DNA of 62,670 nucleotides from Paracoccaceae bacterium (GCA_007116575.1 SKIF01000005.1:1-62670), one strand, 5' to 3'; positions 50,934-60,072 are shown, counted from the first letter of the stretch. Numbers and translations are program-made. Notes: generated by a model not told the origin, from the sequence alone.

Positions 50934-52223
50934 ATGGATATCGCAACCCGCGTCTACAACCACCGCTGGAAGCTCGACCCGATCGTGCGCTCGCTGATCG
51001 ACAATGATTTCTACAAACTGCTGATGTGCCAGTCGGTGTTCAGCAACCGCCGCCATACGCAGGTCTCCTTCAGCCTGATCAACCGCGCGACCGAAATCCC
51101 GCTGGCCCGTCTCATCGACGAGGGCGAATTGCGCGAGCAACTCGACCATATCCGCAGCCTGTCACTCTCGCGCGGGGAATCGACCTTCCTGCGCGGCAAT
51201 ACCTTCTATGGCATCCGGCAGATGTTCCGCCCCGATTTCATGGAATGGTTCGAGAACCTGCGCCTGCCAGCCTATCATCTGGAACGCGTGGGCGATCAGT
51301 ATGAACTGAGCTTCGAGGGGTCCTGGCCCGAGGTGATGCTGTGGGAAATCCCGGCGCTGGCGGTGCTGATGGAACTGCGCTCGCGCGCCGTTCTGGACCG
51401 GATGAAACGTTTCGAGCTGCAGGTGCTCTATGCCCGCGCGATGACCCGGGTCTGGGAAAAGATCGAACGGCTGCAGAAGCTCGAAGAGTTGCGCATCGCC
51501 GATTTCGGCACCCGCAGGCGTCACAGCTTCCTGTGGCAGGACTGGTGCGTTCAGGCCATGATCGAGGGGCTGGGCGCCAGCTTTGCCGGCACGTCGAATT
51601 GCCTGATCGCCATGCGCCGCGAGGTCGAGGCCATTGGCACCAATGCGCATGAACTGCCCATGGTCTATGCCGCGCTGGCAAGCTCTGACGAGGCACTGGC
51701 GCAGGCACCCTATCAGGTGCTGGCCGACTGGCAGGCCGAGCATTCGGGCAATCTGCGAATCATCCTGCCCGACACGTTCGGCACCAAGGGCTTTCTTGAC
51801 CGCGCTCCCGACTGGCTGTCGGACTGGACCGGGATCCGCATCGATTCGGGCGACCCGGTGGCCGGGGCCGAAACCGCGATCCGTTGGTGGCAGGAGCGCG
51901 GGCAGGACCCGCGCGAGAAATTGGTCATCTTCTCGGACGGGCTAGATGTCGAGCGGATCGAGGCCCTGCACGCCCAGTTTGCCGGACGCATCAAGGTCAG
52001 TTTCGGTTGGGGCACGCTGCTGACAAATGACTTCAGGGGGCTGGCCCCACAAGACGGACTCGCCCCGTTCAGTCTGGTCTGCAAGGCCGTCTCGGCCAAT
52101 GGCCGCCCGACTGTCAAGCTCTCGGACAACCCCAACAAGGCAATGGGGCCGCGCGACGAGGTGGCCCGCTACAAGCGTGTCTTTTCCGTAGGAGATCAGA
52201 AGGCGCTGGAGGTTATTGTTTAA
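50934..52223 (+). CDS. pncB: Nicotinate phosphoribosyltransferase
   Basis: PncB makes nicotinate mononucleotide from nicotinate, PRPP and ATP. The 429-residue protein has VRSLIDNDFYKLLMCQSVFS, RRRHSFLWQDWCVQAMIEGL, GTSNCLIAMRREVEAIGTNA (the phosphohistidine region comes just after, in AHELPMVYA) and SDNPNKAMGPRDEVARYKRV at the end. It follows pncA in an operon of two. Confidence 0.97.
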   Translation: MDIATRVYNHRWKLDPIVRSLIDNDFYKLLMCQSVFSNRRHTQVSFSLINRATEIPLARLIDEGELREQLDHIRSLSLSRGESTFLRGNTFYGIRQMFRPDFMEWFENLRLPAYHLERVGDQYELSFEGSWPEVMLWEIPALAVLMELRSRAVLDRMKRFELQVLYARAMTRVWEKIERLQKLEELRIADFGTRRRHSFLWQDWCVQAMIEGLGASFAGTSNCLIAMRREVEAIGTNAHELPMVYAALASSDEALAQAPYQVLADWQAEHSGNLRIILPDTFGTKGFLDRAPDWLSDWTGIRIDSGDPVAGAETAIRWWQERGQDPREKLVIFSDGLDVERIEALHAQFAGRIKVSFGWGTLLTNDFRGLAPQDGLAPFSLVCKAVSANGRPTVKLSDNPNKAMGPRDEVARYKRVFSVGDQKALEVIV

Positions 52224-52345
52224 CGTCCGCGCACCATGTTGGCAGGTTTCGGCAGATATGACAGTTGGTCACACCGATTTTTCGTGACAGACGCGCGACG
52301 CTGTGATGCAATCAACGTGTTCATATCAGAGTAGGAGGATCCTGA

Positions 52346-52513
52346 ATGTCACTGAGTTCCCATATTACTGAACTCCGCCGGAAGCATGAACACCTCTCTG
52401 AACAGGTCGAAATGGCCCAGAAAAGCCCCGGAATCGACGACCTTCACATCTCTGAACTCAAGAAACAGAAACTGCGCCTGAAAGAGGAAATCGAGCGGCT
52501 GTCACACGCCTGA
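52346..52513 (+). CDS. YdcH/DUF465-family small protein
   Basis: This 55-residue protein begins MSLSSHITELRRKHEHLSEQ and continues VEMAQKSPGIDDLHISELKK, a heptad-patterned coiled coil with the DUF465 signature. AGGAGGA lies about 6 bases before the ATG. Members are common single-copy proteins in alphaproteobacteria with no firmly known function. It is too short to be caught by length filters. It stands 122 bases after pncB and before tRNA-Val. Confidence 0.93.
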   Translation: MSLSSHITELRRKHEHLSEQVEMAQKSPGIDDLHISELKKQKLRLKEEIERLSHA

Positions 52514-52642
52514 CCGCGCTTTTCAGCGAAACGGCAGACGGCCCGCTGCGCGCGGGCCGTTCCTGACTGTGACGAGCCTGAGTCAGCCCTTGCATCTGGG
52601 GCTTGCGCCGACAGGGCGCACGGGCTAAAGAGCGCACCATCA

Positions 52643-52717
52643 GGGCGATTAGCTCAGCGGTAGAGCGCTTCGTTCACATCGAAGATGTCGGGGGTTCAAA
52701 TCCCTCATCGCCCACCA
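52643..52717 (+). tRNA. tRNA-Val (anticodon CAC)
   Basis: A full cloverleaf can be folded: acceptor GGGCGAT/ATCGCCC, D-loop AGCTCAGCGGTAGAGC, anticodon stem CTTCG/CGAAG with loop TTCACAT (anticodon CAC), T-arm GGGGGTTCAAATCCCTC. CCA is encoded at the 3' end (52715-52717). Confidence 0.95.
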
Positions 52718-52881
52718 TTTCCACAGTGTCACCCGACTCTGAACGGCGCGCCGGTGCCAAGATTGCAGGCCGATCACGGACCTTCGCAGCAACTAAATCT
52801 GCCAAGTTCCGCTTATATCGGGATGACAATCCAGGCGGCACCGTCCGGCCGCCAAAAAACGTATTCTTGCACCCCGTGCCC

Positions 52882-53598
52882 TCAAGTCACGCGCCGGAAA
52901 CGCAGGTAATGGGGGCTGCGCCCTTCGCGCAGGGCCTTCTGCTCGTAGCGGGTGGAATACCAACCCTCCCACGGCCGCGCCCAGTCCTCGGGCGCAGCCG
53001 TGAGGCAGTCGAACCCGGCGGGTGGCACCTCTTCCATGGTCTGGCGCACATAATCGGGAATGTCGGTCGCCACATGCAACACTGCGCCCGGCTGCATCAC
53101 CCGCGCCAGCGGCACGAGGTATTCGGGCGTGACAAAGCGGCGGCGGTGGTGGCGCGCTTTGGGCCATGGGTCAGGATATAGCAGGGACACACCCGCAAGG
53201 CAGCGGTCGGGCAGCACATCGAAGAGGTCGCGCACATCCCATGGGTGGATGCGCAGATTGTCCACGCCCGCGCCCCGGATCTTGCCCAGAAGCATGGCCA
53301 CGCCGTTGATATAGGGCTCGCAGCCGATGAAGCCGCGTTCGGGGTGGCTTTCGCATTGATGCACCAGATGCTCACCCCCGCCGAAGCCCACCTCCAGCCA
53401 GAGCGGGCGGGCATCGCCGAAGAACATACGCGGATCGACTGGCGCGCGGTCAGGATTTTCGTCAACGCCGACCCCGACCGGGCGCAGCGCGTGCAGATCC
53501 TCGTCCAGATAGCGTTTCTGGGCCGGCTTGAGCGTCTTGCCCTTGATGCGACCGTAGAAATTGCGTGGCGTTCCCTGTGGTGTCGGTCGGGATGTCAT
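52882..53598 (-). CDS. trmB: tRNA (guanine-N7)-methyltransferase
   Basis: TrmB makes m7G46 in tRNA. The 238-residue protein shows the SAM site LWLEVGFGGGEHLVHQCESH, IGCEPYINGVAMLLGKIRG, and the characteristic LLYPDPWPKARHHRRRFVTP, with the C-terminal STRYEQKALREGRSPHYLRF. The ATG at 53598 follows GGAGG; an upstream 65-codon extension is spurious. It faces tRNA-Val convergently. The 164 bases 52718-52881 between them show no gene. Confidence 0.96.
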   Translation of the reverse strand: MTSRPTPQGTPRNFYGRIKGKTLKPAQKRYLDEDLHALRPVGVGVDENPDRAPVDPRMFFGDARPLWLEVGFGGGEHLVHQCESHPERGFIGCEPYINGVAMLLGKIRGAGVDNLRIHPWDVRDLFDVLPDRCLAGVSLLYPDPWPKARHHRRRFVTPEYLVPLARVMQPGAVLHVATDIPDYVRQTMEEVPPAGFDCLTAAPEDWARPWEGWYSTRYEQKALREGRSPHYLRFRRVT

Positions 53599-53770
53599 GC
53601 GGACCCTCCTGTTGCGCGCAGGGCTATGCCCTGTCACGACAGCGCAGGTCAAGCCGCGCGAAGGGCTCGGGTTTACAATCGCTGCCCTGCAGGGCATCAT
53701 ACGGACACTCCAGGAGTTACCGTGCGAGTTTGCGCGCCTCCGCCATTCACCCCCACAGGAAGGACTCTTC

Positions 53771-54208
53771 ATGACGCAGGCGACAGCCGGCACAAAGGTG
53801 CAATTTCACTACACTGGCACGCTTCAGGACGGCACTGTCTTCGACACGTCACAAGGCCGCGACCCGCTGGAATTCGAAGTCGGCTCGGGCACGATCATCC
53901 CAGGGCTGGACCGCGCCATCGAGGGGATGCAAGCGGGCGAGCAGAAAACCGTGACCATTCCCAGCGCCGAAGCCTATGGCGACTACCAGCCCGAGGCTCG
54001 ACAGGATGTCCCGCGCGACCAGTTCCCTGATACCATCCCGCTGGAGCCGGGCACGCGGCTGCAAATGCAGACCCCGGATGGCCGCGCGATCCCGGTCGAG
54101 ATTGCTGACGTCAAGGAAGACACGGTCACGCTTGATGCCAATCACCCGCTGGCGGGGCAGGATCTGACCTTCGCCGTCGAGGTGGTCTCGGTCGACGGGG
54201 GCAATTGA
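53771..54208 (+). CDS. FKBP-type peptidyl-prolyl isomerase (SlyD-like)
   Basis: The 145-residue protein begins MTQATAGTKVQFHYTGTLQD and continues GTVFDTSQGRDPLEFEVGSG, TIIPGLDRAIEGMQAGEQKT, the FKBP core, then an IF-type insert (ARQDVPRDQFPDTIPLEPGT). The C-terminus (FAVEVVSVDGGN) lacks the His-rich metal tail of enteric SlyD. AGGAAGGA lies 6 bases before the ATG. It probably acts as a cytoplasmic folding catalyst. Confidence 0.94.
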   Translation: MTQATAGTKVQFHYTGTLQDGTVFDTSQGRDPLEFEVGSGTIIPGLDRAIEGMQAGEQKTVTIPSAEAYGDYQPEARQDVPRDQFPDTIPLEPGTRLQMQTPDGRAIPVEIADVKEDTVTLDANHPLAGQDLTFAVEVVSVDGGN

Positions 54209-54307
54209 GGCCCTGCGCTGCACCGGCCGGCACTCGAAGTGAAGACCGCTTTGCCGCCACGGGCGCGCGAACCATCGCAGGCACTGTGCCATAGGCGGTC
54301 GAACGCG

Positions 54308-54326
54308 CCGCGCCCCAAGGGCGCGG
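54308..54326. other. GC-rich hairpin after the FKBP gene
   Basis: CCGCGCCC and GGGCGCGG with a 3-base loop. No T-run follows on either strand. It lies between the converging FKBP and RTX-repeat genes and may slow transcription from both. Confidence 0.45.
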
Positions 54327-54379
54327 CCATCACGAAGGACGCGCTCACCCGGGCTTATGGCCGGACCTCCATGCCCGGC

Positions 54380-55702
54380 CTATTCGGCGGCCAGCATCGC
54401 GGCAGGCAGCCCCGCTACCAGGCGGATGTCCTCTGCCAAAAGCTCGGGCGCATTGGCGACATAGGCCACGATCTGCCCTTCAAGCCGAATCTCTGCCGTA
54501 GCCGGATCACCGGGGGCGTGTGACACGCTGACCGATGGCGGGTCGATCCGGTCAGGGTCGTAATGCAGGGTGATCTGGTCTTCCTGTGCGCTGTAATCGA
54601 GGATCGTGGCTGGCGTCTGCCCGGCCAGCCATTCGCCCAGCGCAAACACGTCTGTCCCCTCGCCGCCATGCAGCATGTCGCCCTGCCCGGCGATCAGCAG
54701 ATCATCCCCCGCACCGCCATTGAGCAGATTGGCCCCGCTGATATCGCGCCCCTCGGCATCAAGCGCGGCACCGATCAGTGTGTCATTGCCCGCGCCGCCC
54801 ATCAGAAGATTGTCGCCGCCGCCCGCGATCAGCAGATCATCACCCCAGCCGCCCTGCAGGGTGTCATCGCCCGCGCCACCGATCAAAGCATCATCGCCTT
54901 CGCTACCGATGAGATGGTTGTTGCCGCTACCCGCAATGAGCACCGAATTGCCCCCGGCCCCCACGAGCGTATCATCGCCCGCGCCGCCAATCACCGTATC
55001 ACCCGCCCCGGATCCGCGCAGGGTCTCTCCCTCGTCCCCTGCCTCGATCACCTCGGGCATGACAGGGGATGCCGGGGGATAGGCATCGCTGCTATGGATA
55101 CGCTCGCCCAGATGGTCAAACTGCCCGGCAAGCGGGTCTTCCGGCTCGGCTGGCAGGTAGGGTGCGCCGCCGCTCGCGGGGTGATCTTCCTCGGGCGTGG
55201 CGGCATCCGTATCGCTGCTGTGGATACGCTCGCCCAGATGGTCGAACCGTCCGGCGGCAGGGTCTTTCGGCAGCGTATGCGCAGGGGCAGTTGCCGCATG
55301 CTCATCGCCCATCGCGGGGGACGCACTGTGCGCTGATGGACTCTGGTCGGCCCATTCGCCTGCGTCATCGGCGTCATCCAGGGCCCCCAAGCCCTCTAGC
55401 TCTTCGAGTGCGTCCAGCAGATCATCGATGCCGTCCTCGGGGCCGACCGGGTGCGTGCCCGGAGCTTCCGCGCCAACGCTACCTGCGCCTGTCGGTGTAT
55501 CTGCAGCGGACGGGTCGGCTGCCTGGGTGTCTTCGTGACCCAGCAGGAAGCTGTTTTCCGCAGCAGCCCCGGCCTCTTCGGCCTCTTCCGTTGCATCCGC
55601 CTCTTCCGCCTCGTCTTCCTCCACGAAGCTCTTGGACTCAACGATTCCATCCATCATTGTCTCCGCTGCCAAGGCAGCGAGCATTCCCAGAAAAAGCCAC
55701 AT
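54380..55702 (-). CDS. Membrane-anchored protein with RTX-type calcium repeats
   Basis: The 440-residue protein has one N-terminal membrane helix (MWLFLGMLAALAAETMM), then a long acidic linker (EEDEAEEADATEEAEEAGAA), a twice-repeated motif FDHLGERIHSSD (about residues 155 and 195), and a block of RTX nonapeptides (GGAGDDTLVGAGGN, GGAGDDTLQGGWGDD, GGAGNDTLIG; about 235-345). A C-terminal domain of about 90 residues follows. RTX blocks usually bind calcium outside the cell, but no type I secretion signal is obvious. The ATG at 55702 was chosen as it starts the helix; an upstream extension is less likely. Family unknown. Confidence 0.8.
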   Translation of the reverse strand: MWLFLGMLAALAAETMMDGIVESKSFVEEDEAEEADATEEAEEAGAAAENSFLLGHEDTQAADPSAADTPTGAGSVGAEAPGTHPVGPEDGIDDLLDALEELEGLGALDDADDAGEWADQSPSAHSASPAMGDEHAATAPAHTLPKDPAAGRFDHLGERIHSSDTDAATPEEDHPASGGAPYLPAEPEDPLAGQFDHLGERIHSSDAYPPASPVMPEVIEAGDEGETLRGSGAGDTVIGGAGDDTLVGAGGNSVLIAGSGNNHLIGSEGDDALIGGAGDDTLQGGWGDDLLIAGGGDNLLMGGAGNDTLIGAALDAEGRDISGANLLNGGAGDDLLIAGQGDMLHGGEGTDVFALGEWLAGQTPATILDYSAQEDQITLHYDPDRIDPPSVSVSHAPGDPATAEIRLEGQIVAYVANAPELLAEDIRLVAGLPAAMLAAE

Positions 55703-56011
55703 CACCCAAACACCCTTGTCAATGTCTGCCCCACGGCAGCGCATTCCCCGGGTATCATCATGCCATGCCAGCACCCCGCGCCTAAGCGAAAACACCTGTT
55801 TTTGCTTGGTTTTCTTTGAAAATGGTTAACAATACCGACCGCTCCCCCGGCTTGGTGCGGGTAGAGCAAGAGGGGTTTTCTTTGGCCAAGAACTGGTCTA
55901 GATCACCGCTCGGTGCCTTGCGGGTACCGACTCAAGGGCCTTGCTGGACGACATCCCGGCCTGTGCCGTCACCATTCGAAACACGGATTTCGAAAAACCA
56001 AGGAGACCCCG

Positions 56012-56281
56012 ATGTCGATCACTGTCGAAGACAAGAACCGTCTGATCAAGGAATTCGCCCGCGCCGAAGGCGATACCGGATCACCCGAAGTTCAGGTCGC
56101 CGTACTGACCAAACGCATCAGCAACCTGACCGAGCATTTCAAGAGCCACAAGAAAGACAACCATTCGCGTCGCGGGCTTCTGAAACTGGTCGCCACCCGC
56201 CGCAAGCTGCTGGACTATCTGCGCAGCAAGGACGAGGGCCGTTACCGCGACCTGATCGGCAAGCTGGGCATCCGTCGCTGA
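56012..56281 (+). CDS. rpsO: 30S ribosomal protein S15
   Basis: S15 organises the central domain of the 30S subunit and often represses its own mRNA. The 89-residue protein begins [20 protein letters not shown] and continues [20 protein letters not shown] with [26 protein letters not shown] lies 7 bases before the ATG. The leader between 55703 and 56011 contains no supported gene and may hold promoters for both divergent neighbours and an autoregulatory site. Confidence 0.97.
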   Translation: MSITVEDKNRLIKEFARAEGDTGSPEVQVAVLTKRISNLTEHFKSHKKDNHSRRGLLKLVATRRKLLDYLRSKDEGRYRDLIGKLGIRR

Positions 56282-56305
56282 AAACGGGACCGTATCGAAA
56301 GTTGA

Positions 56306-56331
56306 CGCCCGCCAGTCAGGCGGGCGTTTTT
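56306..56331 (+). terminator. Rho-independent terminator after rpsO
   Basis: CGCCCGCC and GGCGGGCG form an 8-bp stem with loop AGTCA, followed by TTTTT. It starts 25 bases after the rpsO stop. Confidence 0.92.
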
Positions 56332-56471
56332 CATTGAGCGAAATGTCTTTTGCTCCGGGCAAATTGGCCCGCGACAGGAGGGGCGCTTCCGTCACAGATG
56401 ACAATTCAGCTTGTCCAGAGCAGCCTGAACAGACCGGCTCCGACGTAGCAGGCGGACTTCGCCACTGTTCC

Positions 56472-57068
56472 TTAGCGCAGGTTCTCTATCCCGCCGAGGA
56501 ACAGATCAGTTGCCAGATCGGCAAATTCCTCACGCGTGACCGGCCCACCGTCGCGGAACCACATATAGACCCAGTTCAGCATGCCGAAGAGCGACATGGT
56601 GGTCGGCATCAGTAACGGGCGCTCGGCCTCGATATCGGGGTGGACGTCCCGCACAATGCCCGCGACATGGCGCGTGATGCGCCGCTCTATGGCGAGGATT
56701 TCGGCGCGCTGGACCTCGGGCAGCGACCCGGTGCCGTTGAGCTGCACCTTGTGGTAGTCATCCGCGTCGCGATACTGTTCGAGGATGGCATGCACCAGCA
56801 GCCGCAACCGCTCGCGCGGGGGGGCTTCGGGGCGGTCAGCGGCGCGGATTGCGGCTTCCAGTTCGCTCAGATTGGTGCGCAGGATGTCGAAGATCAGCGC
56901 ATCGCGGCTGGCATAATAATGGTAAAGCAGCGCTTTCGAGACCTCGGCCCGGGCCGCGATCTGCGACATCGAGGCGCGATCCATGCCGGATTCGGCGAAG
57001 ACCGCTGCCGCGCTTCTCAGGATGGCGCGCTGCTTGTCCTCGAAATCATGCGCGCGCGAGCGGGCCAT
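56472..57068 (-). CDS. TetR-family regulator of phenylacetate genes (PaaR-like)
   Basis: The 198-residue protein has an N-terminal TetR HTH (about 10-55: AILRSAAAVFAESGMDRASM, SQIAARAEVSKALLYHYYAS) and a C-terminal ligand domain. It lies 1 base after paaK in the paaI-paaK-tetR run. Because the same palindrome occurs before this run, before paaJ and before the TRAP genes, it is the best candidate to bind all three. The inducer is likely phenylacetyl-CoA or phenylacetate, which is inference from pathway context. Family members named PaaR are known elsewhere. Confidence 0.85.
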   Translation of the reverse strand: MARSRAHDFEDKQRAILRSAAAVFAESGMDRASMSQIAARAEVSKALLYHYYASRDALIFDILRTNLSELEAAIRAADRPEAPPRERLRLLVHAILEQYRDADDYHKVQLNGTGSLPEVQRAEILAIERRITRHVAGIVRDVHPDIEAERPLLMPTTMSLFGMLNWVYMWFRDGGPVTREEFADLATDLFLGGIENLR

Positions 57069-57069
57069 C

Positions 57070-58383
57070 TCAACGCTCTTTCAGGCGATTGTCCACCACG
57101 CGCTTGGCCTTGCCTTCCGAACGGGGGGCACCACCGGGGTCGTGAACGATCGTTTTGGCACTCACGCCAAGCGTGCTCTTGATGTGATGGACCAGCGCGC
57201 GGGCTTGTGCATCGCGGGCCGCCGGGCTGGCGGTCGCTTCGGTTGCCTCTGTATGGACAATCATCGCATCCATCCGCCCCTCGCGGACAAGCTCGATCTG
57301 GAAATGCGGTGCGAGCCCGTCGCATTTCAGGATCTGCTCTTCGATCTGGGTGGGGAAGATATTAACCCCGCGCAGGATGATCATGTCATCGCTCCGCCCG
57401 GTAATCTTCTCGATCCGGCGCATCGAACGCGCCGTGCCAGGCAACAGTCGCGTCAGATCACGCGTGCGGTAGCGGATGATAGGCAGCCCTTCCTTGGTCA
57501 GCGTGGTGAAGACCAACTCGCCCATCTCGCCATCGGGCAGCACCTCGCCGGTCTCGGGATTGATGATCTCGGGGTAAAAATGGTCCTCCCACAGGTGCAG
57601 ACCGTCCTTGGTCTCGACGCATTCATTCGCGACCCCTGGCCCCATAACTTCTGAAAGACCGTAGATATCGACCGCATGCATGTCGAACGCCTGTTCGATC
57701 TCAAGCCGCATCGCATTGGTCCAGGGCTCGGCACCAAAAATGCCCACGGCCAGCGAGCTCTCGCGCGGGTCAAGCCCGGCGCGTTGGAAACCATCCAGGA
57801 TCGAGAGCATGTAGGAGGGCGTGACCATGATGATGCGCGGCTTGAAATCATGGATCAGCGTCACCTGCCGCTCGGTCATGCCGCCCGAGACGGGAACCAC
57901 CGTGCAGCCCAGCCGCTCGGCCCCGTAATGCGCGCCAAGCCCGCCGGTAAAGAGCCCGTATCCATAGGCGATATGCACTATATCGCCCGCGCGCCCGCCA
58001 CTCGCGCGGATCGAACGCGCGACCAGATCGGCCCAGGTGTCGATATCGCGGCGAGTGTAGCCCACGACGGTCGGCTTGCCGGTGGTGCCCGACGACGCAT
58101 GGACCCGCACAAGCTGTTCGCGCGGCACGGCGAACATGCCGAACGGGTAGGTATCGCGTAGGTCGGTCTTCACAGTGAAGGGAAACTTCGCCAGATCGGC
58201 GAGACTTTGCAGGTCATCAGGGTGAACGCCATGTGCATCGAAGCGCTGGCGGTAGAAGGCCGATCCGTCATAGGCATGGCGCAGCGACCATTTCAGCCGC
58301 TCAAGTTGCAGGGCGGCGATTTCATCGCGCGAGGCGGTCTCGATCGGCTCCAGGTCGCCCGCCTTCGGTGACAGGTCTTCCAT
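57070..58383 (-). CDS. paaK: Phenylacetate-CoA ligase
   Basis: PaaK activates phenylacetate to phenylacetyl-CoA with ATP. The 437-residue protein shows HASSGTTGKPTVVGYTRRDI (the AMP-binding P-loop), YGYGLFTGGLGAHYGAERLG, DIYGLSEVMGPGVANECVET and GRSDDMIILRGVNIFPTQIE. I use the ATG at 58383 because GGGAGGAG precedes it at a good distance; a GTG two codons earlier overlaps the thioesterase stop. It supplies the substrate for the epoxidase genes at 8986-13410. Confidence 0.96.
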   Translation of the reverse strand: MEDLSPKAGDLEPIETASRDEIAALQLERLKWSLRHAYDGSAFYRQRFDAHGVHPDDLQSLADLAKFPFTVKTDLRDTYPFGMFAVPREQLVRVHASSGTTGKPTVVGYTRRDIDTWADLVARSIRASGGRAGDIVHIAYGYGLFTGGLGAHYGAERLGCTVVPVSGGMTERQVTLIHDFKPRIIMVTPSYMLSILDGFQRAGLDPRESSLAVGIFGAEPWTNAMRLEIEQAFDMHAVDIYGLSEVMGPGVANECVETKDGLHLWEDHFYPEIINPETGEVLPDGEMGELVFTTLTKEGLPIIRYRTRDLTRLLPGTARSMRRIEKITGRSDDMIILRGVNIFPTQIEEQILKCDGLAPHFQIELVREGRMDAMIVHTEATEATASPAARDAQARALVHHIKSTLGVSAKTIVHDPGGAPRSEGKAKRVVDNRLKER

Positions 58384-58385
58384 GC

Positions 58386-58844
58386 TCACTCCTCCCCCAG
58401 ATGCGTGCCGGGGATCACACGCGAATGCCCCCGGAATTCTGCTATCACATCACCCGTTTCGGTACGGACCTGCACATCATAAATGCCCGAACGCCCGCGG
58501 CGGCTGATCTCTCGCGCATGCGCCAGCAGACGTGTGCCGCACGCGACTGGCGTCAGGAAGCTGATGGCGCAGTGCTGGGCGACGACGCGCTGATTGTAAC
58601 TGTTGCAGGCAAAGGCAAACGCCGAATCGGCCAGCAGGAACATGTAGCCGCCATGGCACATGCCATGTCCATTGGTCATCTTGTCGGTGATGGTCATCGA
58701 CAGCACCGCCTCACCCGGTGCGATGCGTTCCAACGCCATACCAAGTCGCTGGCTGGCGCTGTCATCGTTCCACATCGCGGCGGCAGATGCCTCGGCCAGT
58801 TGCTGCGGGCTCATGGCCGCACTCGCCACTCGCTGACTGCACAT
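58386..58844 (-). CDS. paaI: PaaI-type acyl-CoA thioesterase (hotdog fold)
   Basis: PaaI-type enzymes hydrolyse stalled CoA esters and protect the CoA pool during phenylacetate breakdown. The 152-residue product has the hotdog-family motif TNGHGMCHGGYMFLLADSAF (about 53-72), with the His-Gly-Gly loop and Asp expected, and CNSYNQRVVAQHCAISFLTP. The ATG at 58844 follows GGGAGGAG; a long upstream frame is not part of the family. The next start (paaK) lies just beyond its stop. Confidence 0.92.
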   Translation of the reverse strand: MCSQRVASAAMSPQQLAEASAAAMWNDDSASQRLGMALERIAPGEAVLSMTITDKMTNGHGMCHGGYMFLLADSAFAFACNSYNQRVVAQHCAISFLTPVACGTRLLAHAREISRRGRSGIYDVQVRTETGDVIAEFRGHSRVIPGTHLGEE

Positions 58845-58885
58845 TGAAGTTCTCCTCCCAGAGCGGGGAGGAGAATTACATAGGC

Positions 58886-58899
58886 TGACCGTTCGGTCA
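58886..58899. promoter_or_regulatory. PaaR-like box 3 over the -35 region of the paaI promoter
   Basis: TGACCGTTCGGTCA is a perfect palindrome around two bases, 42 bases before the thioesterase ATG. On the minus strand it overlaps TTGACC, a plausible -35 hexamer, with TAATTC 16 bases on as a weak -10. A regulator bound here would block this promoter. Confidence 0.7.
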
Positions 58900-58980
58900 A
58901 TTCTATATTGCACGCAGGCCGCGAATGTGACGGCGCAGAGAAGCCACGGGAGAGAGCATTGTCGCGCCCTCCCCGCACCA

Positions 58981-60072
58981 TCACGTCGTCTCGAGCACCC
59001 CTCGTGCGATCTGGTCGGCCTCGATCGATTCGAACAGAGCCTTGAAATTGCCCTCTCCGAACCCGTCATCGCCCTTACGCTGGATGAACTCGAAGAAAAT
59101 CGGCCCGACCATGGTTTTCGAAAAGATCTGCAGCAGGATCTTGGTCTCGCCGCCGTCAACGACCCCTTCTCCGTCGATCAGTATACCATGCTTCGCCATC
59201 TTCTCGACCGGCTCTTCATGGCCCACAACACGGTCGTGACTCAGGTCATAATAGCTCATCGGGGGCTTCGGCATGAAACGGATACCGCGCTCGGCAATTG
59301 CATCGGTCGCACCATAGATATCCTCAGTCCCGACGGCGATATGCTGGATGCCCTCGCCATTGTAGCGCTTGAGATATTCAACAATCTGCCCGGTCTCGCC
59401 CCGGTCCTCGTTGATCGGGATACGAATGCGCCCGCAAGGAGAGCTCAGCGCGCGGCTGAGCAACCCGGTATATTTCCCCTCGATATCGAAGAAGCGGATC
59501 TCGCGGAAATTGAACAGCTTGCCGTAGAAGTTGAACCATGTGTCCATGTTGCCCTTGAACACATTATGCGTCAGATGATCGAGATAGTAGAAACCAACAC
59601 CCTCGGGCTTTGGCGCATGCAGCCAATCGAACGCGCCATAGGGGTGGCTGCCGCCATACTGGTCGATGAAATAGATCAGCGAGCCGCCAATGCCGACAAT
59701 CGCGGGCACATCCAGCGTCTTGCCGGGGCCATCATAGGGCGTGGCTCCCAGCTTCACGGCATGATCAAACGCATGCTGCGCATCAACCACGCGCCAGCCC
59801 ATCGCGGGCGCGCAGGGGCCATGCTCGGCAACGAAATCCATCGCATGGCTGCCGCTCTCATTGTTGAGCACATAGGTAATGTCGCCCTGCTGCCACAGCT
59901 CGATATCGCGGCTGCCATGCCGCGCCGTAAGAACATAGCCCATGGCGCGGAACTGCTCGCGCAGAACCTCCGGTTCGGGATGCGCGAATTCGACGAATTC
60001 GAATCCGTCCGTGCCGGCGGGGTTCTCGGGCGATATGCTGGCGCGAGGGGCGGAATGCGGAAAGGGACCCAT
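58981..60072 (-). CDS. hppD: 4-hydroxyphenylpyruvate dioxygenase
   Basis: HppD converts 4-hydroxyphenylpyruvate to homogentisate in tyrosine degradation. The 363-residue protein shows the iron-binding regions DHLTHNVFKGNMDTWFNFYG, GEGIQHIAVGTEDIYGATDA and the late EFIQRKGDDGFGEGNFKAL with its Glu ligand. The ATG at 60072 (MGPFPHSAP) has GGAG 6 bases before it, better than an ATG four codons upstream, which lacks a ribosome site. It diverges from an Lrp-type gene. Confidence 0.95.
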   Translation of the reverse strand: MGPFPHSAPRASISPENPAGTDGFEFVEFAHPEPEVLREQFRAMGYVLTARHGSRDIELWQQGDITYVLNNESGSHAMDFVAEHGPCAPAMGWRVVDAQHAFDHAVKLGATPYDGPGKTLDVPAIVGIGGSLIYFIDQYGGSHPYGAFDWLHAPKPEGVGFYYLDHLTHNVFKGNMDTWFNFYGKLFNFREIRFFDIEGKYTGLLSRALSSPCGRIRIPINEDRGETGQIVEYLKRYNGEGIQHIAVGTEDIYGATDAIAERGIRFMPKPPMSYYDLSHDRVVGHEEPVEKMAKHGILIDGEGVVDGGETKILLQIFSKTMVGPIFFEFIQRKGDDGFGEGNFKALFESIEADQIARGVLETT

